DNA of 64,000 nucleotides from Streptomyces sp. XM4193 (GCF_023072595.1 NZ_JALLGK010000010.1:62001-126000); one strand, 5' to 3'; positions 17,628-26,852 are shown, numbered from the stretch's first letter. A program made the numbers and translations. The notes: generated by a model not told the origin, from the sequence alone.

Positions 17628-17769
17628 CCGCCCCGGCCCGGGACACGCCCGCCGGGGCTCGGTGGCGGGCCGGAGCGCACGCCGTCGGCCGCCGTCCGGG
17701 GTCGGGTCGCGGGCCGGCGGCAGCGGAGACCGGGCCGGCGGGCCGGTCGGGGACCGGGAGAGCGGCGGG

Positions 17770-18423
17770 TCAGGGTTGCGGGGCGGAGCTGGCGGGTTGC
17801 TGCGTCGGTACGGCGGTGCGGGCGGAGGCGCTCGTCATACGGCGGCGGTGGTGACGTCGGCAGAGCACCTCGTACCCGACCTCGGTCGCCGGCCGGCCCA
17901 CGTCCCCGACGACGACCTGTGCGCCCTCGACGACCATCTCGCCGTCGACGGTGCGCGCGTTGTGGGTCGCCCGGGCGCCGCACCAGCAGAGCGCCTCGAC
18001 CTGGAGCACCTCGACCCGGTCGGCGAGCTCTATCAGCCGGCACGAACCGGGGAAGAGCCTGGTGCGGAAGTCGGTGGTGATGCCGAAGGCGAACACGTCC
18101 AGCCCCAACTCGTCGACCACCTCGGCCAGTTGGTCGATCTGCCGGGCGCTGAGGAACTGCGCCTCGTCGACGATCACGTAGTCGCACCGCTGCCCGGCGG
18201 CCAGCTGCGCCGCCAGATGCCCGTGGAAGTCGAAGGAGTCGTCCACCTCGACCGCCTCGGTCACCAGGCCGAGCCGGGAGGAGAGCCGCCCCTCCCCCGC
18301 CCGGTCGTCGCGGCTGAAGATCATCCCCTGCAGACCGCGCGCGGAGCGGTTGTGCTGAATCTGGAGCGCGAGAGTGGACTTGCCGCAGTCCATGGTGCCG
18401 CTGAAGAAGGCCAGCTCGGGCAT
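17770..18423 (-). CDS. tdk: Thymidine kinase
   Basis: Type II thymidine kinase of 217 residues, which phosphorylates thymidine to dTMP in salvage. The P-loop is SGTMDCGKST (Lys about 15), Walker B/catalytic region is VIVDEAQFL, and the lasso domain has the zinc ligands in CWCGARATHNAR and near the end in LCRRHHRR. The C-terminus has a 20-residue low-complexity tail. Start ATG 18423 is preceded by AAGGGGA. It lies 190 bp from the next gene upstream, so it is probably transcribed alone. Confidence 0.95.
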   Translation of the reverse strand: MPELAFFSGTMDCGKSTLALQIQHNRSARGLQGMIFSRDDRAGEGRLSSRLGLVTEAVEVDDSFDFHGHLAAQLAAGQRCDYVIVDEAQFLSARQIDQLAEVVDELGLDVFAFGITTDFRTRLFPGSCRLIELADRVEVLQVEALCWCGARATHNARTVDGEMVVEGAQVVVGDVGRPATEVGYEVLCRRHHRRRMTSASARTAVPTQQPASSAPQP

Positions 18424-18613
18424 GCGAAGACAAGTCCCCTTGGGTGAAGGTCGGTTGTGGTGGCCACCGGTCGCCCCACAGGTTACTGGCGGCCTCCCGG
18501 CGCGGCGCGGCCAGCCCGGAGGCGTGCGCGGGGCCCGGGCGCGAGGGCCCCGCCTGCGGGCTCGGCCCCGAACCAGCGGGCGGCGCCCGCCGGAGCGGAT
18601 CCGGCGGTGGTGG

Positions 18614-19816
18614 TCAGGTGCGCACTTCCAGCAGGGGCACGAGCTGCTCCGCGGCGGTGACCGAGCCGTGCATGCCGACCAGCGCCGACTCCTTGGGCTC
18701 GGTGCGGGTGGCGACGATGGCCGCACGGCCGCTCATGGCGACCACCACATCGCCGATCCGCTCGCGCACCCGGTCGTCGACGCCCGCCCGCGGCGGACCG
18801 AACCAGCCGAGCTCGATGGCCTCCTCGCGCCTGGCCACCCAGGCGTCCGGACCCAGCACCTCGCGCCAGACGGTGTACACATCGGCGGCGGCGCCCGGCA
18901 CCGCGTACACGTGTCGGGCCCGGCCCTCGCCGCCCAACAGCCGTACGCCTGCGCTCAGTTCCCAGTCCTCGTCGAAGTCGAATCGGTGCCGCTGGTCGTC
19001 GGGCACATCGACCATGCCGTGGTCGGCGGTGACGTAGAGCGCCGAACGCGGCGGGAGCTGCTCGGCCAGGCGCTGCGCCAGTCCGTCCACGTACCGCAGC
19101 TGCTCGCGCCAGTTGCGCGAGTCGACGCCGTACCGGTGGCCGTTGCCGTCCAGGTCGGCGTAGTAGGTGTACACCAGCGAGCGGTCGGCGGCGGCGAGGC
19201 GTTCGGCCGCCAGGTCCATCCGCTCCTCACCGGTGAGTCGGCCGAGGAAAGTCCCGCCGGACAGCGCGATCTTGGTGAGCGGCGTGTGCTCGAAGTGCGG
19301 CGCGGAGACCTGGCTGGTCTCCACCCCGGCGTCCTGCGCCCGCTGGAAGACGGTCGGGTGGGGCTGCCAGGCGTACGGGTCGGTCCAGGGCTGCCAGCGC
19401 AGCTGGTTCATCAGCTGTCCGGTGCCCGGGTCGAGCGCCGAGTACCCCGGGAGCCCGTGGGCGCCGGGGGTCAGCCCGGTGCCCACCGAGGCGAGCGAGG
19501 TCGCGGTGGTGGAGGGAAAACCGGAAGTGAGCGGCGCACCGCTGGAGTTGAGCGAGGTGCCGAGCAGCGAGGTCAGGAACGGCGCCTCCTGCGGGTGGTC
19601 GCGCAGAATCTCCCAGCCCATGCCGTCCACCAGGAAGACGCAGACGCGGTCGGCCGGCTTCAGCGTCAACCCGGTCTCGAAACCGGTGAGTTGCTGTCCG
19701 GTGGCGATCGCGGGCAGCAGATCGGCGAGCGAGCCGGCGCCGTAGGCGGGCAGCGGGGCGGTGCGCGGATCGAGCGGCAGGTCGGAGGCGGGGTCGGTGG
19801 TCTGCGGCGAGGTCAT
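18614..19816 (-). CDS. Nucleotide pyrophosphatase/phosphodiesterase family protein
   Basis: Protein of 400 residues of the alkaline-phosphatase superfamily. Metal and nucleophile motifs are visible: VFLVDGMGWEIL (about 60-71), the nucleophile region FPSTTATSLAS (about 101-111, Thr nucleophile), YADLDGNGHRYG and VTADHGMVDVP. No signal peptide, so probably cytoplasmic. Substrate unknown; NPP-like phosphodiesters are the best guess. ATG 19816 overlaps the stop of the upstream DUF5998 gene by 4 bp, so the two are translationally coupled. Confidence 0.85.
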   Translation of the reverse strand: MTSPQTTDPASDLPLDPRTAPLPAYGAGSLADLLPAIATGQQLTGFETGLTLKPADRVCVFLVDGMGWEILRDHPQEAPFLTSLLGTSLNSSGAPLTSGFPSTTATSLASVGTGLTPGAHGLPGYSALDPGTGQLMNQLRWQPWTDPYAWQPHPTVFQRAQDAGVETSQVSAPHFEHTPLTKIALSGGTFLGRLTGEERMDLAAERLAAADRSLVYTYYADLDGNGHRYGVDSRNWREQLRYVDGLAQRLAEQLPPRSALYVTADHGMVDVPDDQRHRFDFDEDWELSAGVRLLGGEGRARHVYAVPGAAADVYTVWREVLGPDAWVARREEAIELGWFGPPRAGVDDRVRERIGDVVVAMSGRAAIVATRTEPKESALVGMHGSVTAAEQLVPLLEVRT

Positions 19817-20427
19817 CGACGGGACGCCGAGGCGGGTACGGCGGCCTCGGCCGCGGTGGTCGACTCCGCGAGCGCCTGCGCGAAGTCCAGCGCCTGCTGG
19901 ACGGTGTGCGGTCCGTCGCCCGCCTCGCTCACCCGCAGGGCCAGATCGTCGGCGGTGCTGGAACCCGAATAGCCGTGGTCCGCCTCGCAATTGGGGTCGC
20001 CGCAGGCAGCCGGCTCCAGCTCGATGCGGCTGACCGCACCCCAGCCGATCGTCAGCACGACCTCGCGCGGCAGGGTGCCCGGCGTGTACGACTCGGGGTT
20101 GGCGACGACGCGGCTGAGCACCACGGAGGAGATGCGCGACAGCTTGACCGACTCGGTCGAGGTCGTGGCGTACGGAACGGCCGAACTGCCGTCCGCGGGC
20201 TGCTCATCGGTGTGGCTGACGATGAACCGGGTCGCGGTGAGCACCAGCACGGTCACATGGCGACGGACCTCGTTGGCGTCGAAGGTCGTCTCCTGGTGCA
20301 CCACGTACGAGACGACCGGCTCCGAGCCGACCGCGGTCTCCACGGCCTCGGCCACCAGGGCCGGGTAGTAGCCGCTGCGTTCGATCGCCGCCCGCAGTCC
20401 CTGCGTCGTCGTTCCGGTCTTCGCCAT
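19813..20427 (-). CDS. DUF5998 family protein
   Basis: Protein of 204 residues found in actinobacteria, function unknown. The sequence is mainly beta-strand: HQETTFDANEVRRHVTVLVLTATRFIVSHTD resembles a PH-like or photosystem-reporter fold, but no fold call is secure. Two cysteines lie close together (ACGDPNCEADHGYSG). It has been annotated near the phosphodiesterase gene in many Streptomyces (from memory), and the 4-bp overlap supports a shared role. Start ATG 20427. The 304 bp upstream (20428-20731) contain no recognisable gene and probably hold its promoter. Confidence 0.8.
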   Translation of the reverse strand: MAKTGTTTQGLRAAIERSGYYPALVAEAVETAVGSEPVVSYVVHQETTFDANEVRRHVTVLVLTATRFIVSHTDEQPADGSSAVPYATTSTESVKLSRISSVVLSRVVANPESYTPGTLPREVVLTIGWGAVSRIELEPAACGDPNCEADHGYSGSSTADDLALRVSEAGDGPHTVQQALDFAQALAESTTAAEAAVPASASRR

Positions 20428-20731
20428 ACGGCCATCCTAAGGCCCAGAGAGGAGCCCGCAGACGGCCCGTGGCCGGTGGTGCCGGTGCGGGTGCGGCGCA
20501 CGTTGCGCGGTGAGCACGCCGCACACGCGCCCCGCGGGTCGTCCGGCGCCGCGTCCCGGAGCGCCCGCGGGGCTCCACTGCCCGGGGCACGGCGCGCCCC
20601 GACACGCGCACGGCCGCAGGGCCGCGCACGGACGCAGGGCCGGGGAGGCGCTGGCCCCGGCGGGCGTACGGGGGCGCCGGGTCGACATGCGCACGGGCAC
20701 CGTACGGGCGGCGGGGCGCCTGCCCGGGAGA

Positions 20732-23443
20732 TCAGTGGGTGGCGAGGCGGCGAGGGCCGAGGTCGGTGGTGGCGGGAGGGAGCGCGAGCCGCACGGCGGC
20801 GCCGAGGACCGTCAGGCCCTCCGAGGCGACCACGGTGGGCTCCAGATCGAGCGCGACGATCTCGGGATGGTCGTCGAGCAGCACCGAGACCCGCAGCAGC
20901 AGCTCCTCCAGGGCCGGTACGTCCGCGGGGCGGGAGCCGCGCCAGCCGTAGAGCATCGGGGCCGACCGGAGATCGCCGACGAGCCTGCCCGCCTCCCGGT
21001 CGGTCACCGGGACCAGTCGGTAGGAGAGGTCGCCCAGCAGCTCCGAGGGGGTGCCGGCGAGGCCGAAGGAGAGCACGGTGCCGATCGAGGGGTCGAAGGA
21101 GGCGTGCACGACGGTGTCGACGCCGCGCGGCGCCATCGCCTGTACCACCGGGCGCAGTTCGTCCGCCGAGCCGAGTGCTCCGGTCAGCTCCTGCCAGGCG
21201 CGGCGCAGCTCCCGCTCACCGGCCAGCGAGAGTCGTACGCCGCCGAGGTCGGCGCGGTGGCGCAGATGCGGCGCGGTGGTCTTGAGGGCGACGGGATAGC
21301 CGAGCTCGCGTGCCGCCTCGACGGCGCTGTCCGCGTCGGGAGCGGGCCGGGTGGGCTGGACCGCGATGCCGTAGTGGGCCAGCAACTCGGCGGTGCGTGC
21401 CGGGTCCAGGGGGACGCTGCGGCCTCCGGCGGCGGGGTCCGCGGGAGTGTCCCGGTCCGCGGCGGCGTCCTCCAGCGCGGCGGCGACGAGGCGGGCGGCG
21501 GCGCCCTCGTCCACGTCGTACTCCGGTACGCGGCCCGGCTGTTGGGCGTCGGACCGCCACTGGGCGAGCCGGGTCGCCTCGGCCAGTGCGCGCACCGCGC
21601 GTTCGGGGGCGGGGTAGGTGGGGATGCGGCGGGAGCTCAGCTCCTCGTCCAGCCCCTCGATGGCGAGTTGGGCGACGGCGATCGGCTTGTCCGCGGTGTG
21701 CGAGGCGTCGAGCAGCGCGTCGGCCAGCTCTGCCGCGGCCCGCCCGGTGACCCACGGGATCGCGGTCACGACGACGGCGTCCGTCTCCGGGTCCGCGAGT
21801 GCTTGGACGAGCGCCGCGCGGTAGTCCTCCGGGGTGGCGGCGACGGTGAGGTTGACCGGCGGGGAGGGGCGCAGCCCCTGGGCGAGGCAGGCGTCGTAGG
21901 TGAGCAGGCAGAGCGACTCCGCGTTGCCGAGCACCGCGACGCGCGGCCCCGCCGGCATCGGCTGGAACGCCAGTTGGACGCCGGTGTCCACCAGCTCGGT
22001 GACGGTGTCCACCAGCAGCACCCCGGCCTGCCGCAGCAGCGCCGAGACGGTGGCGTCGGGCGTGCGGCTGGCGGGTACGGCGTGGCCGGGCGGCGGCGCG
22101 CTGGCGCTGTGCCGGGCGCCCTTGACGACCACGACGGGCTTGCTCAGCGCCGTGCGCCGCACCAGTCTGGTGAACTTGCGCGGGTTGCCGATCGACTCCA
22201 GGTACATCAGCACCACATCGGTGTCCGGATCGTCGTCCCAGTACTGGAGCACGTCGTTGCCGGAGACGTCGGCGCGGTTGCCGGCGGAGACGAACGAGGA
22301 GAGGCCGGCGCCCTGACGGTGCAGGGTGCTGAGCAGCGCGACACCGATCGCGCCGGACTGGGTGAACAGCCCGATGCGCCCGCGGCCCGGCGTCTCCGCC
22401 GAGAGCGTCGCGTTCAGCCGCGCGTCCGGCGAGGTATTGATCAGCCCGAAGGCGTTCGGCCCGATCACCCGCATCCCGTACGAACGCGCCTTGCGGACCA
22501 GTTCGCGCTGGTCCGCGCGGTCGATGCGGTCGGCGAAGACGATCACGCCCTGCACCCCGCGCTCGCCGCATTCGGTCAGCACCGGGTCGACCTGGTCGGC
22601 GGGGACCGCGAGGACGGCCAGGTCCACCGGCTCCTCGATCTCGCCCACCGAGCGGTGCGCGGGTACGCCCCCGAGCCGGTCGACACCGGCGGGCAGCAGT
22701 CGGTTGACGGCGTGGACACGGCCGGTGAAGCCCGCGGCGGCCAGTGAGTCGATCACCGTGCGGCCCGTACCGCCGGGGTTGCGGCCCGCGCCGATCACGG
22801 CGATCGAGCCCGGGGCGAGGAGCCGCCGCACGGAGCGGGCCTCGGCGCGCTGCTCCCGGGCGCGCTGGACCGCCAGCGACTTCTCGGTGGGTTCGAGGTC
22901 CAGATTGAGGTGGACGGACCCGTCCTCGAAACTGCGCTGCTGCGAGTAGCCGAAGTCCGTGAAGACCTTGATCATCTTGTGGTTGGCGGGCAGCACCTCG
23001 GCCGTGAAGCGGCGCACCCCGCGTTCCCTGGCGCAGGCCGCGATGTGCTCCAGCAGATTGGAGGCGACGCCGCGGCCCTGGTGGGCGTCCTGCACCAGGA
23101 AGGCGACCTCCGCACCGTCCGCGGGGGCGGAGGCGGGACGGCCGGTGCCGTCGATGCGGTCGTAGCGCACGGTCCCGATGAACTCGCCGCCGACGGTGAC
23201 CGCAAGCCCGACGCGGTCCACGTAGTCGTGGTGGGTGAAGCGGCGCACGTCGCGGTCGGAGAGCCGGGGGTAGGGCGCGAAGAAGCGGTAGTACTTCGAC
23301 TCGTCCGAGACCTGCTCGTAGAAGCTGACCAGCCGCCCGGCGTCGTCGGGGGTGATCGGCCGGATCAGCGCCGTGCCCCCGTCCCGCAGCACGATGTCCG
23401 CTTCCCAGTGGGTCGGGTAGGCACGCTCTGTAGACCGCTGCAT
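20732..23443 (-). CDS. patA: GNAT acetyltransferase fused to acyl-CoA-synthetase-like domain (PatA type)
   Basis: Large protein of 903 residues. The GNAT domain comes first (about 15-180; acetyl-CoA loop VQDAHQGRGVASNLL), then a CoA-binding domain (about 200-300; GSIAVIGAGRNPGGTG), succinyl-CoA-synthetase-like domains (about 310-560; GLFTQSGAIGVAL) and a C-terminal ATP-grasp domain (about 680-890). GNAT-first order matches the S. lividans PatA that acetylates and inactivates acetoacetyl-CoA synthetase; enterobacterial Pat has it last. The SHTGALAG motif with the phospho-histidine of ADP-forming acetyl-CoA synthetases is not recognisable (the region reads GARHSASAPPPGHAV), so the synthetase part is probably regulatory. 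Start ATG 23443. Divergent from ptsH across 171 bp. Confidence 0.88.
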   Translation of the reverse strand: MQRSTERAYPTHWEADIVLRDGGTALIRPITPDDAGRLVSFYEQVSDESKYYRFFAPYPRLSDRDVRRFTHHDYVDRVGLAVTVGGEFIGTVRYDRIDGTGRPASAPADGAEVAFLVQDAHQGRGVASNLLEHIAACARERGVRRFTAEVLPANHKMIKVFTDFGYSQQRSFEDGSVHLNLDLEPTEKSLAVQRAREQRAEARSVRRLLAPGSIAVIGAGRNPGGTGRTVIDSLAAAGFTGRVHAVNRLLPAGVDRLGGVPAHRSVGEIEEPVDLAVLAVPADQVDPVLTECGERGVQGVIVFADRIDRADQRELVRKARSYGMRVIGPNAFGLINTSPDARLNATLSAETPGRGRIGLFTQSGAIGVALLSTLHRQGAGLSSFVSAGNRADVSGNDVLQYWDDDPDTDVVLMYLESIGNPRKFTRLVRRTALSKPVVVVKGARHSASAPPPGHAVPASRTPDATVSALLRQAGVLLVDTVTELVDTGVQLAFQPMPAGPRVAVLGNAESLCLLTYDACLAQGLRPSPPVNLTVAATPEDYRAALVQALADPETDAVVVTAIPWVTGRAAAELADALLDASHTADKPIAVAQLAIEGLDEELSSRRIPTYPAPERAVRALAEATRLAQWRSDAQQPGRVPEYDVDEGAAARLVAAALEDAAADRDTPADPAAGGRSVPLDPARTAELLAHYGIAVQPTRPAPDADSAVEAARELGYPVALKTTAPHLRHRADLGGVRLSLAGERELRRAWQELTGALGSADELRPVVQAMAPRGVDTVVHASFDPSIGTVLSFGLAGTPSELLGDLSYRLVPVTDREAGRLVGDLRSAPMLYGWRGSRPADVPALEELLLRVSVLLDDHPEIVALDLEPTVVASEGLTVLGAAVRLALPPATTDLGPRRLATH

Positions 23444-23614
23444 CGCCCCAGGGTAAGGGCAGTTGACCACGTCCGGGCGGGCTCGGAGCGCCCGGCCCGA
23501 GGTCGTCCGCGCAACCCCGCGGCAGCGGTTCGGCAGGGGCGCGGACACCGGGGGCGAGCGTGGCGATACGGTCTGGAGAGCTTGTGAGAGTCTCCGTCTG
23601 AAGGGCAGAACACC

Positions 23615-23896
23615 ATGGCAGAGCGCCGCGTCACCATCGGCTGGACTGAGGGCCTGCACGCCCGCCCGGCCTCGATCTTCGTCCGCGCCGCGACGGCCTC
23701 CGGCGTACCGGTGACCATCGCCAAGGGCGACGGCGCCCCGGTCAACGCGGCTTCGATGCTCGCGGTGCTGGGCCTGGGCGCGGAGGGCGGCGAGGAGGTC
23801 GTGCTCGCCTCGGACGCGGAAGGCGCGGACGCGGCTCTGGACCGGCTGGCGAAGCTCGTCGCCGACGGCCTGGAGGAGCTCCCGGAGACCGTCTGA
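23615..23896 (+). CDS. ptsH: Phosphocarrier protein HPr
   Basis: HPr of 93 residues, which carries phosphate from Enzyme I to sugar-specific EIIA proteins. Active-site His15 lies in GLHARPAS and the regulatory-site serine is Ser47 in NAASMLAVL. Streptomyces lack a classical HPr-kinase response, so Ser47 may be structural only (family knowledge). Start ATG 23615, preceded by GAAGGGC. Single gene, divergent from the PatA-type gene. Confidence 0.97.
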   Translation: MAERRVTIGWTEGLHARPASIFVRAATASGVPVTIAKGDGAPVNAASMLAVLGLGAEGGEEVVLASDAEGADAALDRLAKLVADGLEELPETV

Positions 23897-23932
23897 CCGC
23901 GCTGCGGCGCCAGTGCTGCGCCGGGCCCGCTC

Positions 23933-23980
23933 TCTGTGGCCGGCGCGGCACGGGCCCGTCTGTGGCCGGCGCGGCACGGG
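23933..23980. repeat. 22-bp tandem direct repeat
   Basis: Copies at 23933-23954 and 23959-23980 are identical over 22 bp with a 4-bp spacer (26-bp period). Each carries a GGCCGGCGCGGC core. It lies between the convergent ptsH and AraC-family genes, where it could also form a terminator-like fold. Confidence 0.75.
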
Positions 23981-24038
23981 GCCGCGACGGCCGGAGATCG
24001 CTCCCGGCCCGTGGGTCGCTCCCGGCCGGGTGGGGCGC

Positions 24039-24980
24039 TCAGACCGCTGCCGCCCGGCGGTACTCGCTCGGGTTGGTGCCCCGAAGCCTCTTGAAGGCCA
24101 CGCTGAACGCGAACGGATCGCTGTAGCCCACGGCGCGGGCGACATGAGCGACGGTCGAGGTCTCCTGCTCGACGAGCAGATCCGCCGCCAGCGTCATGCG
24201 CCAGCGCGTCAGATAGGTCAGGGGCGGCTCCCCCATCAGATCGGCGAACCGCTTGGCCAGTGTCGAGCGGGCGACCCCCGTACGCCGGGCCAGCTCGCCC
24301 ACCGTCCACGGCGCTGCCGGCTCGGTGTGCAGCAGTCGCAGTGCTGCACCGACCACCGGATCCTTCTGTGCGGTCCACCAGGCCGGAGGGTGGCCGCCGG
24401 GCTGGTCCAGCCAGGTGCGCAGGGTGCAGACCAGCATCCAGTCCAGGAGCCGGTCGAGCACCACCTGCTGGCCGGGTTCGTCTCGGGCGACCTCGGCCGC
24501 GAGATGGTCCAGCACCGGATCGCCGGTCTCGCCGGCGTCCACACGCAGCACGACCGGCAGGGTGTCCATCAGCTGCCGGCCTATCTCGCCGCGCACCGGA
24601 TAGGCGCCGACCACCAGAGTCGTCGCAGCACCGTCCCCGTCGGCCCCGTCACCCGGGTCGTGCCAGCCCAGTCGGTACCGGGTGCCGCCCTGCTCGGGCG
24701 TCGCACAGTCCTCTCCGCAGACGATCGGCTCCGCGTCGCTGCCGGGCTCGTCGACGAAGGTGAAGGTCGTGGGCCCGCGCACCACGATCGTGTCGTGGGC
24801 GCCGAGGCGCTCGGGCGGACGCCCCTGGGGCACGATCCACCCGGCTCCGGTGAGGACCGTGCACAGGGTCAGCGGCGCACCGTCCACGAACTGCAGCGAC
24901 CAGGGCGGGGAGAGCGTCGAGCTGCCGAACAGCGAGCCGCGGGCCCGCACTCCCCGGAACAGATCACTGGTGATGTCCAC
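24039..24980 (-). CDS. AraC-family regulator with cupin-type sensor domain
   Basis: Protein of 313 residues. The N-terminal cupin-like ligand domain (about 10-180) has the typical head DITSDLFRGVRARGSLFG. The C-terminal AraC DNA-binding domain (about 205-305) has two helix-turn-helix units: GELARRTGVARSTLAKRFADL and the family signature around VGYSDPFAFSVAFKRLRG. I chose GTG 24980 because the conserved head starts there; a GTG at 25001 would put coding DNA inside an inverted repeat that looks like an operator. It is divergent from an NmrA-like reductase gene (81 bp). Such regulators usually control the neighbouring redox genes in response to small electrophiles. Confidence 0.85.
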   Translation of the reverse strand: MDITSDLFRGVRARGSLFGSSTLSPPWSLQFVDGAPLTLCTVLTGAGWIVPQGRPPERLGAHDTIVVRGPTTFTFVDEPGSDAEPIVCGEDCATPEQGGTRYRLGWHDPGDGADGDGAATTLVVGAYPVRGEIGRQLMDTLPVVLRVDAGETGDPVLDHLAAEVARDEPGQQVVLDRLLDWMLVCTLRTWLDQPGGHPPAWWTAQKDPVVGAALRLLHTEPAAPWTVGELARRTGVARSTLAKRFADLMGEPPLTYLTRWRMTLAADLLVEQETSTVAHVARAVGYSDPFAFSVAFKRLRGTNPSEYRRAAAV

Positions 24981-24993
24981 CGGGACAGCGTAG

Positions 24994-25034
24994 ACGTTCA
25001 CAAAGGCATCCCGGCTTCTTGCCCATGTGAACGT
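24994..25034. promoter_or_regulatory. Operator candidate: 9-bp perfect inverted repeat
   Basis: ACGTTCACA (24994-25002) and TGTGAACGT (25026-25034) are perfect inverted copies, 32 bp centre to centre (three helical turns). They sit between the divergent AraC-family gene and the NmrA-like gene. The placement suits a dimeric regulator acting on both promoters. Binding is inferred, not shown. Confidence 0.55.
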
Positions 25035-25061
25035 ACGACCGGGGGCTGTTCAGTGGTGTCC

Positions 25062-25901
25062 ATGACGCAAAACACTCACCTTGTTCTCGGCGCGACCGGA
25101 AAGACGGGTCGCAGGGTCACCGCTCGGCTTCGACTGCACGGAGCGGCGGTACGAGCCGCCTCCAGATCCAGCCGGGTCCGGTTCGACTGGTCCGAGCCCG
25201 ACGGCTGGGACACCGTCCTGCGTGACGTCGAGGTGGCCTATGTGGTGCCCCCGCCCGTGCCGGGCCCGATGCACGAGTTCACCGCGCGGGCCGAAGCCGC
25301 CGGCGTACGACGGCTGGTCCTGCTCTCCGGTCGCGGCGCGGACGACTGGGGCGACTCCACCTTCGGACGGAACATGCTGTCGGCCGAGGAGGCCGTACGC
25401 GCTTCCGCACTGGCGTGGACCGTCCTGCGGCCGGGGAACTTCGCCCAGAACTTCGACGAGGACGTCTTCCACGCACCGCTGGTGGCCGGCGCTCTGGCGC
25501 TTCCGGCGGGCGAGGTGCCCGAGCCCTTTATCGACCTCGAAGACCTCGCCGACGCCGCAGTCGCGGTGATGACCGACGGTGACCGGCACACCGGCCGGGT
25601 GTACGAGTTGAGCGGGACCCGCTCCCTCACGTTCGCCGAATCCGTCGCGCTGATCTCCCGAGCCTCCGGACGGGATCTCACCTACCGCCGCATCACCCGG
25701 GACGAGTACGTCTCCACCCTTGCCGAGCAGGGCCTGAGCCGAGACGACGCCGAGGAGGTCGCCGCCATGTTCGCCCTGATGGAGAGCGGAGTCATCGCCG
25801 ACACGACCGACGAACTGGCCTCCCTGCTGGGGCGGGCTCCCCGGACCTTCGAGGAGTACGTCGTACGGCAGGCCGCGGCGGGCGCCTGGAGCGCGCGGTG
25901 A
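25062..25901 (+). CDS. NmrA-like NAD(P)-binding reductase
   Basis: Protein of 279 residues of the atypical short-chain dehydrogenase group (NmrA/QOR2-like). The Rossmann motif is VLGATGKTGRRV (about 8-19). A VRRLVLLSGRGAD strand and the LRPGNFAQNF motif (about 126-135) follow, and the C-terminal substrate lobe carries a DLEDLADAAVAVM motif. There is no YxxxK catalytic pair, which is normal for this group. Start ATG 25062. It is the first gene of a two-gene unit with the flavodoxin-like oxidoreductase 83 bp downstream. Likely reduces a quinone or acts as a redox sensor. Confidence 0.85.
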   Translation: MTQNTHLVLGATGKTGRRVTARLRLHGAAVRAASRSSRVRFDWSEPDGWDTVLRDVEVAYVVPPPVPGPMHEFTARAEAAGVRRLVLLSGRGADDWGDSTFGRNMLSAEEAVRASALAWTVLRPGNFAQNFDEDVFHAPLVAGALALPAGEVPEPFIDLEDLADAAVAVMTDGDRHTGRVYELSGTRSLTFAESVALISRASGRDLTYRRITRDEYVSTLAEQGLSRDDAEEVAAMFALMESGVIADTTDELASLLGRAPRTFEEYVVRQAAAGAWSAR

Positions 25902-25984
25902 GCCGCCGGGAGCGCTCCGTGGCTGCGGCTGTTCCTGCCGGCCCCGTTGGCCCCGTTGACCCCCTCACTGAGGAGACCACCACC

Positions 25985-26635
25985 ATGAACGTTCAGGACA
26001 CCGGCCCACGGACGCTGGTCGTCACCGCACACCCGGACCCCGACTCCCTGACCCACCACGTCACCGAGCGGCTGGTCTCGGCCCTCCGTCCCGGGACGGT
26101 CGAGGTGGCGGATCTGCACCGCGAGCGGTTCGACCCCCGGTTCACGCCGACCGACCGCCGGGCGTACCGGGGCGACCACCCGCTCGACCCCGACGTCGTC
26201 CGCGAGCAGCGGCGCCTGGACCGCGCCACCGACCTCGTCCTGGTCTTCCCCGTGTACTGGTGGTCCGTGCCGGCGCTGCTGAAGGGCTGGATCGACCGGG
26301 TGTTCGTCAACGGCTGGGCCTTCGACATCACACCCGATTCGGGTCTGCGGCCGAGGCTCCAGTGGCTCACGACACATCTGCTGCCCGTCGCCGGCGCCGA
26401 CTCCGGCACCTTCGAGCGCCACGGTTACGAACAGGCGCTGCGGACGCAGATCGAGCACGGTGTCGTCGAGTACGTCGGCAGCCGCCGCGGAGTCACCGCG
26501 TTCGTCCACGAGTCCGAGCAGCAGTCCCGCGCCGCCACGGCGGCGAGCGCCGCACACGCCGTACACGCGGTGAGCGAGGCCGTACGGACGGGGACGACGG
26601 CCTCGCGAGCGGGGACGGCGGCCTCCGCGGTCTGA
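25985..26635 (+). CDS. NAD(P)H oxidoreductase, flavodoxin-like fold
   Basis: Protein of 216 residues similar to NQO1/MdaB/KefF quinone reductases. VVTAHPDPDSLTHHV (about 12-26) is the FMN/FAD phosphate-binding head. VFPVYWWSVPALLKGWIDRVF (about 84-104) is the family signature around the flavin ring. The last 40 residues are Ala/Thr-rich and disordered. Start ATG 25985 follows TGAGGAG. It probably reduces quinones by two electrons, matching the NmrA-like protein encoded just upstream. Confidence 0.88.
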   Translation: MNVQDTGPRTLVVTAHPDPDSLTHHVTERLVSALRPGTVEVADLHRERFDPRFTPTDRRAYRGDHPLDPDVVREQRRLDRATDLVLVFPVYWWSVPALLKGWIDRVFVNGWAFDITPDSGLRPRLQWLTTHLLPVAGADSGTFERHGYEQALRTQIEHGVVEYVGSRRGVTAFVHESEQQSRAATAASAAHAVHAVSEAVRTGTTASRAGTAASAV

Positions 26636-26677
26636 CGCTCCGGGTCGGGGAACGCGGGCGAAAAGGGGTGCGGCAGC

Positions 26678-26711
26678 ACGAAGGACCCCGGGGTGAACCG
26701 GGGTCCTTCGT
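26678..26711 (+). terminator. Terminator of the NmrA/NQO operon
   Basis: A perfect 12-bp inverted repeat (26678-26689 with 26700-26711) has a 10-nt loop, 43 bp after the oxidoreductase stop codon. The convergent M23 gene ends 142 bp further on. Confidence 0.85.
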
Positions 26712-26852
26712 CGCGTCCGCGGTCTGCCACGAGCCGCCGCAGGTGGTGACCGCGTCCGCTGTTGTCGCGGGTTCTCCGCTCCCCGTCGCGCGGCCGGCAC
26801 TCAGCAGTCGGCCGGACGCGCGGCGGGTAGGGCCTCAGTCGTGGGGGCGGGG

